In this document: in pieces, positions 19,845 through 27,199 of the stretch
Position numbering within the stretch: the stretch's first letter is position 1
Layout: each line of letters starts with the position of its first letter
Origin: Mucilaginibacter achroorhodeus
Lineage (GTDB): Bacteria; Bacteroidota; Bacteroidia; Sphingobacteriales; Sphingobacteriaceae
Direction: 5' to 3'
DNA length: 64,000 bases
Assembly: GCF_007846095.1 (NCBI RefSeq)
Contig: NZ_VOEI01000001.1
Span: forward strand, 434,001-498,000
Notes under the pieces: generated by a model
What the model was told of the DNA's origin: nothing
What the model saw: the letters and a program-made list of their open reading frames with translations, nothing else
The model's database searches: none
Program-made: the position numbers and the translations under genes

Positions 19845-20228
19845 TTATTTAACCTCAACTACTGCTCCGGCTTCCTCTAATTGTTTTTTCAGAGACTCAG
19901 CTTCTTCTTTAGAAACGCCAGCTTTCAATTCTTTTGGAGCGCCGTCTACTAAATCTTTAGCTTCTTTAAGACCAAGACCAGTTAAGTCTTTTACTAATTT
20001 AACAACTGCTAATTTTTGACCACCAGCTTCTTTCAGGATCACGTCAAATGCAGTTTGCTCAGCAGCAGCAGGAGCAGCATCGCCACCATCACCTGCAGGA
20101 GCAGCAACAGCAACAGCTGCAGCAGCTGGCTCAATGCCATACTCGTCTTTTAAGATTTGAGCTAACTCGTTTACTTCTTTTACTGTTAAGTTAACCAACT
20201 GTTCAGCAAAGGCTTTTAAATCTGCCAT
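19845..20228 (-). CDS. rplL: 50S ribosomal protein L7/L12
   Basis: The 127-residue acidic stalk protein, present as dimers bound to L10, recruits translation GTPases such as EF-Tu and EF-G. It has the N-terminal dimerisation helix ([21 protein letters not shown]), a flexible Ala/Gly hinge at about residues 35-60 ([20 protein letters not shown]), and the C-terminal globular domain ([20 protein letters not shown]). It lies 66 bases after rplJ in the operon. Length and order match the family exactly. Confidence 0.97.
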   Translation of the reverse strand: MADLKAFAEQLVNLTVKEVNELAQILKDEYGIEPAAAAVAVAAPAGDGGDAAPAAAEQTAFDVILKEAGGQKLAVVKLVKDLTGLGLKEAKDLVDGAPKELKAGVSKEEAESLKKQLEEAGAVVEVK

Positions 20229-20294
20229 TTTATTTTAAATTTTTACTTTTAAATACTTTGTTTTTTAATGTCCAAACTTTTAAAGGTGTTTGGA

Positions 20295-20813
20295 TTAACC
20301 TCTTTCTTGTAATGTTTTTACAACACCTGCAATAATGCTTCCGCCTGATTGTAGAGCAGAAACAACGTTCTTAGCCGGTGATTGCAGTAAGCCAATGATC
20401 TCGCCTATCAGTTGTTCCTTAGATTTAAGCTTAGTTAAGGTATCTAACTGATTGTCGCCGATGAAAATTGCTGAGTCGATATAAGCTGCTTTTAAAAGCG
20501 GTTTGTCACCTGTTTTTCTCAGCTTCTTGATGAGCTTAGCCGGGGCTGTTGCTGATTTAGAGAAAAGGATCGATGATGAACCTTTTAATACATCGTATAT
20601 CGCATCAAACTCGCCACCTGCAGCTTCCATAGCTTTTTTGATCAAGCTGTTTTTAGCAACCTGCATGGTGATCTCGTTTTCAAAGCACTGACGGCGGATC
20701 GAATTTACTTTTGCAACCGTAAGATCAGCAGTATCAGTAATGTAAAAATTACCGTACTCTTTAATCTGCTCAGTAAGGGCAAGAACAAGGTCGTGTTTTT
20801 CTTCTTTATTCAT
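20295..20813 (-). CDS. rplJ: 50S ribosomal protein L10
   Basis: L10 anchors the L7/L12 dimers to the ribosome at 23S rRNA helices 42-44. The 172 residues begin MNKEEKHDLVLALTEQIKEY, and the conserved RRQCFENEITMQVAKNSLIKKA is the RNA-binding part. The C-terminal helix that holds L7/L12 is present. It starts 2 bases after the rplA stop, so there is no long leader of the type that carries the L10 autoregulatory site in E. coli; any control here must act elsewhere. Confidence 0.96.
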   Translation of the reverse strand: MNKEEKHDLVLALTEQIKEYGNFYITDTADLTVAKVNSIRRQCFENEITMQVAKNSLIKKAMEAAGGEFDAIYDVLKGSSSILFSKSATAPAKLIKKLRKTGDKPLLKAAYIDSAIFIGDNQLDTLTKLKSKEQLIGEIIGLLQSPAKNVVSALQSGGSIIAGVVKTLQERG

Positions 20814-20815
20814 GA

Positions 20816-21514
20816 TTAGATCCCCGCTACTGATTTAGTTTCAATTGTAATTCCTGGCGACATTGTTGAAGATATATGAATACTCTTGAAATATGTGCCC
20901 TTTGCTGCTGATGGTTTTAATTTAGAGATAACCTGCAATACTTCTAATGCATTCTCATAAATTTTCTCAGCAGAGAAAGATGCTTTTCCTATTGAAGTGT
21001 GGATGATACCGGTTTTATCAACCTTGAAATCGATCTTACCACCTTTAACCTCAGTTACAGCTTTACCCACTTCTGGAGTAACTGTACCTGATTTAGGGTT
21101 AGGCATTAAGTTACGCGGACCTAAAACACGGCCCAAACGTCCTACTTTAGCCATAACACTTGGCATAGTGATGATAATATCAACATCAGTCCAACCGCCT
21201 TCAATCTTGGCAATATAATCATCCAAACCTACGTAATCTGCGCCTGCGTCTTTTGCTTCTTGTTCCTTATCTGGAGTACAAAGCACCAAAACGCGTACAG
21301 TTTTACCGGTTCCATGAGGAAGGGTTGCAATACCACGTACCATTTGATTGGCTTTACGTGGGTCAACACCTAAACGTACATCAATATCTACTGATGAATC
21401 AAACTTGGTATTGGTAAGTTCCTTAACCAAAGCAGACGCATCTTGTAATGTGTAAGTTTTGTTCGCCTCAATTTTGGAGAGTGCCGCTTTTTGATTTTTT
21501 GTTAATCTTGCCAC
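20816..21514 (-). CDS. rplA: 50S ribosomal protein L1 (GTG start)
   Basis: L1 forms the mobile stalk at the E site and in many bacteria represses its own rplK-rplA message. The 232 residues include [40 protein letters not shown] (the L1 signature) and the C-terminal domain I part. The start codon read at 21514 is GTG, giving M-A-R-L-T-K-N-Q, the expected N-terminus. The gap to rplK is 23 bases. Confidence 0.96.
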   Translation of the reverse strand: MARLTKNQKAALSKIEANKTYTLQDASALVKELTNTKFDSSVDIDVRLGVDPRKANQMVRGIATLPHGTGKTVRVLVLCTPDKEQEAKDAGADYVGLDDYIAKIEGGWTDVDIIITMPSVMAKVGRLGRVLGPRNLMPNPKSGTVTPEVGKAVTEVKGGKIDFKVDKTGIIHTSIGKASFSAEKIYENALEVLQVISKLKPSAAKGTYFKSIHISSTMSPGITIETKSVAGI

Positions 21515-21537
21515 TGTCTTAAACTGATTTGTATAAA

Positions 21538-21981
21538 TTAATTGTTCCAGGGTGCTGTACCGCTAACGGTAATCCCCATACTGCGGGCAGTACCTGCCAC
21601 CATTTTCATGGCTGATTCTACTGTAAAAGCATTCAAATCAGTCATTTTATCTTTTGCAATGGTTTCAACTTGTTCCCAATTTACATTGGCAACTTTTTTA
21701 CGGTTTGGCTCGGCCGAACCGCTTTTTAAACCAGTTGCTTCCAACAGTTGTATTGCAACCGGTGGGGTTTTGATGATAAAATCGAATGACTTGTCTACGT
21801 ATACAGTAATAACCACAGGTAACACCTTACCAGGACGATCCTGGGTACGTGCATTAAACTGCTTGCAAAACTCCATGATGTTTACACCTTTTGCACCCAA
21901 TGCAGGGCCAATTGGTGGAGATGGATTTGCAGCGCCGCCTTTTACTTGTAGTTTTACTAACGCACCGACTTCTTTTGCCAT
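21538..21981 (-). CDS. rplK: 50S ribosomal protein L11
   Basis: L11 and 23S rRNA helices 43-44 make the GTPase-associated centre, the site of thiostrepton action and of stringent-response sensing by RelA. The 147 residues show the N-terminal Pro-rich segment [21 protein letters not shown] and the C-terminal signature with [14 protein letters not shown] and [10 protein letters not shown]. It starts 196 bases downstream of nusG. This long spacer holds a heptad-repeat array where an L1 target might otherwise be expected. Confidence 0.96.
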   Translation of the reverse strand: MAKEVGALVKLQVKGGAANPSPPIGPALGAKGVNIMEFCKQFNARTQDRPGKVLPVVITVYVDKSFDFIIKTPPVAIQLLEATGLKSGSAEPNRKKVANVNWEQVETIAKDKMTDLNAFTVESAMKMVAGTARSMGITVSGTAPWNN

Positions 21982-22042
21982 TTTTAATTTACTTTATTAT
22001 AACTCAATGTTAGTAAGTGGAAGCTAAGTAACATTTAAGATC

Positions 22043-22177
22043 TTTAGATTTGAGATGTTAGACATGAGATTTGAGACTCTCCTAACCATCTATACAAACC
22101 TGTATATTTTTATATTATTGTTAAACCGGATCATTATGACTTTTAGATGTCTGACATCTAAAATCTCGTATCTCGGT
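22043..22177. repeat. Heptad-phased inverted array (GAGATTT type), copy 2, between nusG and rplK
   Basis: Five consecutive 7-base units are in exact phase at 22043-22077 (TTTAGAT, TTGAGAT, GTTAGAC, ATGAGAT, TTGAGAC). The right arm near 22144-22176, read on the other strand, has units such as CCGAGAT, ACGAGAT, TTTAGAT and GTCAGAC. The right arm runs up to the nusG stop codon. An AT-rich stretch of about 65 bases separates the arms. Confidence 0.8.
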
Positions 22178-22720
22178 CTACTCTTTCTCTACCTGCATGT
22201 AATTCAATTCAAGCGGCGTACGGCGCCCGAATATCTTCACCATTACTTTCAGTTTCTTTTTCTCTTCGTTAACCTCTTCAATAACACCGCTGAAACCGTT
22301 GAAAGGGCCATCCATTACTTTAACATTCTCGCCAACGTAATAAGGCACGTTCATTGTTTCGGCCTGGGTTGTCATCTCGTCAACCTTACCTAAAATGCGG
22401 TTAACTTCTGCCTGGCGCAATGGAATGGCATTACCTGCCTTATCGCCCAAAAAGCCAATAACGCTATTGATGTTCTTGATAACGTGCTCAAGCTCACCAT
22501 CCAACGCTGCTTCCATCAGTACATAACCCGGAAAGTAGTTACGCTCTTTGGCGATCTTCTTTCCATCACGCATCTGGTAATATTTCTCAGTAGGTATTAA
22601 AACCTGCGGTACAAGATGAGTAATACCCAACCTGCTTACTTCCGCATCTATATATTGTTTTACCTTCTTCTCTTTACCACTAATAGCCCTAACTACGTAC
22701 CATTTTAATTGATCACTCAT
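22178..22720 (-). CDS. nusG: Transcription termination/antitermination factor NusG
   Basis: NusG binds the RNA polymerase clamp, raises processivity, links RNAP to Rho or to ribosomal protein S10, and is encoded next to secE in most bacteria. The 180 residues have the NGN domain ([20 protein letters not shown], then [14 protein letters not shown]) and the C-terminal KOW domain ([20 protein letters not shown]). The gene starts 14 bases after secE. Confidence 0.96.
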   Translation of the reverse strand: MSDQLKWYVVRAISGKEKKVKQYIDAEVSRLGITHLVPQVLIPTEKYYQMRDGKKIAKERNYFPGYVLMEAALDGELEHVIKNINSVIGFLGDKAGNAIPLRQAEVNRILGKVDEMTTQAETMNVPYYVGENVKVMDGPFNGFSGVIEEVNEEKKKLKVMVKIFGRRTPLELNYMQVEKE

Positions 22721-22734
22721 CTATTTACTTATAA

Positions 22735-22929
22735 TTAGGTTAGTGAAGTATAAAACTGATTAAGCAAATAGCCGATTATTTGATCCATACCAAAAATAAC
22801 CATGGCAATAATTAAGGCCGCAACCAATACCAATACAGCACTGTTTTGCAGTTCTCTCCAGGTTGGCCAGGTTACTTTCTCGGTCAACTCGATGTATGAT
22901 TCTTTAATATATTCAGCTACGCCTGCCAT
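22735..22929 (-). CDS. secE: Preprotein translocase subunit SecE
   Basis: A 64-residue single-span SecE that clamps the SecY halves of the translocon in the inner membrane. I chose ATG at 22929 (MAGVAEYIKESYIELTEKV) because the upstream frame would enter the tRNA-Trp gene, whose 3' end is at 22949. The amphipathic helix with TEKVTWPTWREL is the conserved SecE signature, followed by one transmembrane helix (LVLVAALIIAMVIFGM). Confidence 0.95.
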   Translation of the reverse strand: MAGVAEYIKESYIELTEKVTWPTWRELQNSAVLVLVAALIIAMVIFGMDQIIGYLLNQFYTSLT

Positions 22930-22948
22930 TTTATCTGTTCGCTTAAAG

Positions 22949-23019
22949 CACGGGAACAAGGATTCGAACCCTGATCAAAGGTTTTGGAGACCTCTATTCT
23001 ACCATTGAACTATTCCCGT
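22949..23019 (-). tRNA. trnW: tRNA-Trp(CCA)
   Basis: The minus strand folds into a cloverleaf: 7-bp acceptor ACGGGAA/TTCCCGT, D arm with GTTC, anticodon loop CTCCAAA giving CCA, T arm with GGTTCGAATCC. The 3' CCA is not encoded. It lies between tuf and secE, 20 bases before the secE start. Confidence 0.96.
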
Positions 23020-23070
23020 GTATGTAAACCTCTGTGTTACCAGAAATTTATATGTTTTGCTTATTGTGAA

Positions 23071-23101
23071 TAAAGTACCGAGACAATAGCCCCGGTACTT
23101 T
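23071..23101 (-). terminator. Hairpin between tuf and tRNA-Trp (candidate attenuator or processing site)
   Basis: A 10-bp stem (TAAAGTACCG at 23071-23080 with CGGTACTTTA at 23092-23101) lies about 45 bases beyond the tuf stop. No T-run follows on the minus strand, so it is more likely a partial terminator or an RNA-processing site than a full stop, since secE and nusG continue downstream. Confidence 0.5.
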
Positions 23102-23144
23102 ACACAAAAATTAACCGTTAGCTACCCGTTTAAGGGTATTTGGA

Positions 23145-24332
23145 TTATGCTAATATTTCAGTTACCTGACCAGCACCTACGGTTCTACCACCCTCACGGA
23201 TAGCGAAACGAAGACCTTTTTCCATAGCGATAGCGTTAATCAATTTTACAGTGATGGTAACGTTATCACCTGGCATAACCATTTCTACACCTTCAGCAAG
23301 TGAAATCTCACCTGTTACGTCTGTGGTACGGAAATAGAATTGCGGACGGTATTTGTTGAAGAATGGAGTGTGACGGCCACCTTCTGCTTTTGATAATACG
23401 TAAACTTCTGCTTTGAAATCTGTGTGAGGAGTTACTGAACCTGGTTTACAGATAACCATACCACGGCGGATATCAGTTTTCTCAATACCACGTAACAATA
23501 AACCTACGTTGTCACCTGCTTCACCACGGTCAAGGATCTTGCGGAACATCTCAACACCAGTTACGGTTGATTTCAAGTTCTCAGCACCCATACCTAAGAT
23601 ATCTACAGGATCACCAGAGTTGATTACACCACGCTCGATACGGCCAGTTGCTACTGTACCACGACCAGTGATTGAGAACACGTCCTCAACTGGCATCAAG
23701 AATGGAAGCTCTGTCAAACGTGGAGGGATTGGGATGTAGCTATCTACAGCATCCATCAACTCCATAATTTTACCAACCCATTTTGGATCAGCATTTAAGC
23801 CACCAAGAGCAGAACCTTGGATAACTGGGATATCATCACCCGGGAACTCGTAGAATGATAATAACTCACGAACTTCCATCTCAACAAGTTCTAACAACTC
23901 TGGGTCGTCAACCATGTCAACTTTGTTCATGAATACTACAAGTGCAGGTACACCTACCTGACGAGCCAAAAGGATGTGCTCGCGAGTTTGTGGCATAGGA
24001 CCATCAGTAGCAGCAACCACGATGATAGCTCCATCCATCTGAGCAGCACCTGTAACCATGTTTTTCACATAGTCAGCGTGACCCGGACAGTCAACGTGTG
24101 CGTAGTGACGGTTAGCAGTTGAATACTCAACGTGTGCAGTATTGATAGTAATACCACGTTCTTTTTCTTCAGGAGCTGAGTCAATTGAATCGAATGAACG
24201 CGCTTCTGATAAACCAGCGTCAGCTAATACTTTAGTGATAGCTGCGGTAAGGGTTGTTTTACCGTGGTCAACGTGACCGATTGTACCGATGTTTAAGTGC
24301 GGTTTACTGCGGTCAAATTTTTCTTTTGCCAT
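23145..24332 (-). CDS. tuf: Elongation factor Tu
   Basis: EF-Tu carries aminoacyl-tRNA to the ribosomal A site with GTP. The 395 residues have G1 [14 protein letters not shown] at about residue 18, switch [22 protein letters not shown] for guanine recognition, then domains 2 and 3 ending [11 protein letters not shown]. It sits in the ancient order tRNA-Thr, tRNA-Tyr, tRNA-Gly, tRNA-Thr, tuf, the same as tufB in E. coli. No second tuf copy is seen in the window. Confidence 0.98.
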   Translation of the reverse strand: MAKEKFDRSKPHLNIGTIGHVDHGKTTLTAAITKVLADAGLSEARSFDSIDSAPEEKERGITINTAHVEYSTANRHYAHVDCPGHADYVKNMVTGAAQMDGAIIVVAATDGPMPQTREHILLARQVGVPALVVFMNKVDMVDDPELLELVEMEVRELLSFYEFPGDDIPVIQGSALGGLNADPKWVGKIMELMDAVDSYIPIPPRLTELPFLMPVEDVFSITGRGTVATGRIERGVINSGDPVDILGMGAENLKSTVTGVEMFRKILDRGEAGDNVGLLLRGIEKTDIRRGMVICKPGSVTPHTDFKAEVYVLSKAEGGRHTPFFNKYRPQFYFRTTDVTGEISLAEGVEMVMPGDNVTITVKLINAIAMEKGLRFAIREGGRTVGAGQVTEILA

Positions 24333-24391
24333 GATCTATTTTTGTTTGTAGGTTAATTTATTCTTTAATAAAATACTATTTAAAGTACTTG

Positions 24392-24463
<72 letters not shown>

Positions 24464-24472
24464 TTTTATTTC

Positions 24473-24544
24473 CAGTTTGCAGTTTGTAGTATACAGTTTG
24501 CAGTTTCAAGTATCGACTGCCAACTGCTAATTGCCTACTGCTCA
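24473..24544. repeat. Heptad-phased inverted array (CAGTTTG type) between tRNA-Thr(GGT) and tRNA-Gly
   Basis: Ten successive 7-base units run in one phase from 24473 to 24542. The first half has CAGTTTG (four near-identical units, with TAGTATA among them); the second half has GACTGCC, AACTGCT, AATTGCC and TACTGCT, of the complementary sense. It occupies almost the whole spacer between the two tRNAs. Confidence 0.85.
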
Positions 24545-24553
24545 CCTAAAAAG

Positions 24554-24626
24554 AGCGGAAGACGAGGTTCGAACTCGCGACCTATAGCTTGGAAGGCTAT
24601 CGCTCTACCAACTGAGCTACTTCCGC
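24554..24626 (-). tRNA. trnG: tRNA-Gly(TCC)
   Basis: Minus-strand cloverleaf with acceptor GCGGAAG/CTTCCGC, D arm GCTC...GAGC and anticodon loop CTTCCAA giving TCC. It matches glyT in the E. coli tufB operon. CCA is not encoded. Confidence 0.96.
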
Positions 24627-24634
24627 TTTTAAAT

Positions 24635-24704
24635 CAGTTAGCAGTTCCCCGTTAACAGTTGGCAGATAAACTGCTTACTGCAAACCGAAAACTGCATACT
24701 GAAT
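24635..24704. repeat. Heptad-phased inverted array (CAGTTAG type) between tRNA-Gly and tRNA-Tyr
   Basis: Ten successive 7-base units in unbroken phase fill 24635-24704. Left units are CAGTTAG, CAGTTCC, CCGTTAA, CAGTTGG and CAGATAA; right units are ACTGCTT, ACTGCAA, ACCGAAA, ACTGCAT and ACTGAAT. It begins 8 bases from one tRNA and ends 4 bases from the other. Confidence 0.85.
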
Positions 24705-24708
24705 TGTG

Positions 24709-24789
24709 TGGGGAGAGAAGGATTCGAACCTTCGTAGCCGAAGCAACGGATTTACAGTCCGTCCCATTTGACCGCTCTGGTACCTCCCC
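24709..24789 (-). tRNA. trnY: tRNA-Tyr(GTA)
   Basis: Class II tRNA on the minus strand: acceptor GGGGAGG, anticodon loop with GTA in CTGTAAA, a long variable arm (TTGCTTCGGCTACG region) and T loop GGTTCGAATCC. It matches tyrU in the E. coli order. CCA is not encoded. Confidence 0.95.
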
Positions 24790-24855
24790 ATCGTTTAATT
24801 TCGGAAATAACAATACTCAATTGGAAGCTAAGTATCACACTTCCGAAATAAACTG

Positions 24856-24928
<73 letters not shown>

Positions 24929-24968
24929 TTATTATTTCCGTTACCCTGTTTTACCGGAATAACCGAAG

Positions 24969-24984
24969 CGCAAATTAATTTGCG
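24969..24984. promoter_or_regulatory. Perfect 16-base palindrome in the leader of the tRNA-tuf operon
   Basis: CGCAAATTAATTTGCG is its own reverse complement. It lies 40 bases upstream of tRNA-Thr(TGT), inside the predicted untranslated leader. It could be a protein-binding site or help fold the precursor RNA; nothing in the sequence decides. Confidence 0.4.
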
Positions 24985-25060
24985 ATGTTTTTATTTCTCT
25001 TTTAAAAGAACCACCCTTGGGCTTTGTGCGGTGTGTTTAAGACCTCTCCGAAAGGGATTG

Positions 25061-25090
25061 CAAATCTACAAAAAATTAAACCCCTGCAAA
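25061..25090 (-). promoter_or_regulatory. Promoter of the tRNA-tuf-secE-nusG-rpl-rpo operon
   Basis: On the minus strand a perfect -33 TTTG (25087-25090), an 18-base spacer and a perfect -7 TAGATTTG (25061-25068) match the Bacteroidota housekeeping promoter. It follows directly after the hpf terminator and leaves a leader of about 125 bases before the first tRNA. The bases after the -7 box closely match those at the tRNA-Gln promoter. Confidence 0.7.
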
Positions 25091-25099
25091 ATATTTTTA

Positions 25100-25132
25100 C
25101 AAAAAAAATCGGCAGGCTTTTGGCCTGCCGAT
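25100..25132 (-). terminator. Intrinsic terminator after hpf
   Basis: A perfect 10-bp stem (25108-25117 with 25123-25132) with a 5-base loop is followed on the minus strand by eight T. It lies 30 bases after the hpf stop and ends the rpsU-xerC-hpf transcript just upstream of the tuf operon promoter. Confidence 0.92.
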
Positions 25133-25161
25133 CATAACGAATTTTTCGTTTCTGTATATGC

Positions 25162-25509
25162 TTAAAAATCATCCTCTTCCGAAACAAGCGCTGCTTTTTT
25201 AGCAGCTTCGGCAGCAATAGATTTTTTTGTTTTGTATTTCTCAATTTGCTTCCTCAGGCTCTCAACCGCCAGGTCGGTAGCCTCTTCAAAGGTTTTGCAC
25301 TGCTCCTTAGCAAACATCTGCAAGCCCGGCAGCGTCAGCTTTATTTCCGATATCTTGTTGGCCTCATCATCTACATTTTCCAGTTTTAAATAAACTTCTC
25401 CGCTTACTATCTTGTCAAAAAACGTCTCCAGCTTATCTGCCTTTTTCTGTATAAAGTCCAGTAATTTCTGATCTGCGGTGAAATGAATTGATTGCACTGT
25501 AATTTTCAT
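25162..25509 (-). CDS. hpf: Ribosome hibernation promoting factor, short form
   Basis: A 115-residue protein of the HPF/RaiA (YfiA) family that binds in the 30S decoding centre and stores ribosomes as inactive particles in slow growth. The fold is read from KITVQSIHFTADQKLLDFIQ, then GEVYLKLENVDDEANKISEI and the basic helix ATDLAVESLRKQIEKYKTKK. The dimerisation domain of long HPF is absent; an Ala/Lys-rich acidic-ended tail follows instead. It starts 12 bases after xerC. A strong Shine-Dalgarno (AGGAGG at 25514-25519) precedes the ATG, which is rare in this phylum. Confidence 0.93.
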   Translation of the reverse strand: MKITVQSIHFTADQKLLDFIQKKADKLETFFDKIVSGEVYLKLENVDDEANKISEIKLTLPGLQMFAKEQCKTFEEATDLAVESLRKQIEKYKTKKSIAAEAAKKAALVSEEDDF

Positions 25510-25513
25510 TTTT

Positions 25514-25519
25514 CCTCCT
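25514..25519 (-). promoter_or_regulatory. Strong Shine-Dalgarno of hpf
   Basis: The minus strand reads AAAAGGAGGAAAAATG. The AGGAGG core sits only 4 bases from the ATG, a short but workable spacing. Most genes in this window show no such site. Confidence 0.65.
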
Positions 25520-25521
25520 TT

Positions 25522-26433
25522 TTATGCCTTTGGATGGGCTTGTTTATAAATAGATTTGAGTCTCTCAACAGAATTGTGCGTGTAAACCTGCGTTGCGCTT
25601 AAGTTTGCATGGCCGAGCAGTTCTTTTATTGCATTAAGGTCGGCACCTTTATTTAAAAGGCTGGTTGCAAAAGTGTGCCTAAGCACGTGCGGGCTCTTTT
25701 TATCTTGTGTTGATATGTAGGAAAGATACTTTTGCACGGTTAAATAAATAAACGCCGGATATGCGGCGGCTCCTTTATTTGTAACGATAAAGGTTAAGGA
25801 ATTGTTATTAAAAATTTCACTTTTCTTAACCTCTCTATACCGTTCAATAAGTGCCAATAGTTCGGTATTAAGGGGTATTATCCTCTGTTTGTTGCGTTTA
25901 CCTAAAACTTTAATGGTCTTTTCGCGGGTATCTATGTCCCCGTCCTTTAACCCTAAAAGTTCGGCAAGGCGCATGCCGGTACCAAACAACATTTCAATGA
26001 TCATTTTATCTCGTAAACCGGCAAAGTCATTACTAAATATGGGTGCGGTGCCATCATCCATCCTGCCATCAAGCAAAGCTGTCATTTTATCGGCTTCAAC
26101 AACTACAGGTAAACTCTTAGTTACTTTAGGCGCTGTAACTTTAGCGGTAGGGTTTGCAGTTACCTTCCCGCGTTGCAGTAAAAATTTAAAATACTTACGC
26201 AGCGTAGCCAGTTTACGGTTAACCGAACGCGGGCTGATACCTTCGTCCATTTGCTTAACCATCCAGTTACGAATGTCATGATAAGTTATTTCTGCCGGGT
26301 GTTTGGTGGCAAGATCTTCGCCGGGATGCAAAAATTGGAAAAATTGCTGAAGATCGCCTTCATACGCGGTAACGGTATGCGGTGAGTACCTTTTTTCGTT
26401 ACGGATATATTGTATGAAATCGGCTAAAAACAT
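25522..26433 (-). CDS. xerC: Tyrosine recombinase XerC
   Basis: A 303-residue site-specific recombinase that with XerD resolves chromosome dimers at dif. The N-terminal SAM-like core-binding domain is seen in FIQYIRNEKRYSPHTVTAYEGD. The catalytic residues are present: Arg in GTGMRLAELLGL, the HVLRHTFATSLLNKGADL box with His and Arg, LLGHANLSATQVYTH with the third His and the nucleophilic Tyr. I chose ATG at 26433 because the earlier start at 26454 adds only seven residues before MFLADF. It lies between rpsU and hpf; no phage or integron is near, so this is the chromosomal Xer protein. Confidence 0.92.
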   Translation of the reverse strand: MFLADFIQYIRNEKRYSPHTVTAYEGDLQQFFQFLHPGEDLATKHPAEITYHDIRNWMVKQMDEGISPRSVNRKLATLRKYFKFLLQRGKVTANPTAKVTAPKVTKSLPVVVEADKMTALLDGRMDDGTAPIFSNDFAGLRDKMIIEMLFGTGMRLAELLGLKDGDIDTREKTIKVLGKRNKQRIIPLNTELLALIERYREVKKSEIFNNNSLTFIVTNKGAAAYPAFIYLTVQKYLSYISTQDKKSPHVLRHTFATSLLNKGADLNAIKELLGHANLSATQVYTHNSVERLKSIYKQAHPKA

Positions 26434-26526
26434 AAAAACTATTTGAACACCCAAGTAAATTGAATGTACAAATAGTTTTTTTATGCTGACAAGAAATTTA
26501 TAAAATTCTTTATCTAATGAAAAGAA

Positions 26527-26718
26527 TTAAACAGTTTCTTGGTTTAAACCTTGTTTGTAGATAGCGTGTTTAACCACGTGCCTGCGAGTAACAGATTTCT
26601 TTTCGAAAGCCTGACGACTGCGTAGTTCTCTTAAGACACCAGTTTTCTCAAATTTCTTTTTAAAGCGTTTTAATGCTTTATCTAATGATTCTCCGTCTTT
26701 TACGTTGATAATGATCAT
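26527..26718 (-). CDS. rpsU: 30S ribosomal protein bS21
   Basis: A 63-residue basic protein: MIIINVKDGESLDKALKRFK, then RELRSRQAFEKKSVTRRHV. In Bacteroidota bS21, with bS6 and bS18, holds the 3' end of 16S rRNA so that the anti-Shine-Dalgarno is hidden. The gene itself carries a full Shine-Dalgarno, fitting the published idea that it is controlled by the amount of bS21 on ribosomes. It leads the operon rpsU-xerC-hpf. The xerC start is 93 bases downstream. Confidence 0.95.
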   Translation of the reverse strand: MIIINVKDGESLDKALKRFKKKFEKTGVLRELRSRQAFEKKSVTRRHVVKHAIYKQGLNQETV

Positions 26719-26728
26719 AATCCCAAAT

Positions 26729-26776
26729 ACCTCCTTTCAGGGACGTCAAAGGTAGAAAAATGTTTTTAATATTGAA
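26729..26776 (-). promoter_or_regulatory. rpsU promoter and strong Shine-Dalgarno
   Basis: On the minus strand TACCTTTG (26747-26754) matches the -7 box, with TTTC 19 bases upstream as a near -33 element. Further down, AGGAGGT (26729-26735) lies 10 bases before the ATG and is complementary to the 16S rRNA 3' end. This is the clearest Shine-Dalgarno in the window. Confidence 0.65.
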
Positions 26777-26820
26777 ATACAATATTTTATATTTTTTGAC
26801 GGAAGCAAAATAATCCCGCT

Positions 26821-27190
26821 GTCAGTCTGAGCTTGTCGAAGACTTCATCAAGTGAAGAGTGTGGTTCGACAGGCTTACCATGACTCAAATGGATTATCAG
26901 TCTGAGCTTTTTGAAACGTATAAAAGCGAAAAGTGGTTCGACAAGCTCACCATGACAATAACAAAAATGATCAAAGTGTCAGTGTTATCTTGTCGAAGAG
27001 CTATTGAAGCAAAAAGTGGTTCGACAAGCTCACCATGACTCAAGTAGAGTGTCAGTCTGAGCCTGTTGAAGACCTGTTGAAGCGAAGAGTGGTTCGACAG
27101 GCTCACCATGACAATAAATAATCAAAGTGTCAGTCTGAGCCCGTCGAAGACCTATTGAAGCGAAAAGTGGTTCGACAAGCTCACCATGAC
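26821..27190. repeat. Array of five palindromic intergenic repeats
   Basis: Five units of 59-64 bases (26821-26884, 26897-26955, 26978-27039, 27051-27111, 27129-27190) each begin with a GTCAGTCTGAGC-like end and finish with TTCGACAAGCTCACCATGAC. The inner parts TGAGCTTGTCGAA and TTCGACAAGCTCA are reverse complements, so each unit can fold into a hairpin. This repeat is common in Bacteroidota genomes. Frames through it give the well-known false peptides with MVSLSNH and GELVEP. It fills the gap between rpsU and the gene ending at 27200. Confidence 0.92.
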
Positions 27191-27199
27191 AGACTTAAA

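Noticed and set aside
24473-24704. CRISPR-like or minisatellite array between tRNA genes
   Set aside because: Units are 7 bases without spacers and the second half is in reverse-complement sense.
25522-26433. Integrase of a mobile element
   Set aside because: Its place between rpsU and hpf is the standard locus of chromosomal xerC, and no attachment-site repeats or element genes are seen.
26897-27109. Open frame giving MVSLSNH and GELVEP peptides
   Set aside because: It is translated palindromic repeat DNA, a known source of false proteins in Bacteroidota; it crosses three repeat units and has no start signals.
26821-27190. CRISPR array
   Set aside because: The five units are palindromes of about 60 bases with AT-rich linkers of irregular length, and no cas gene is present.
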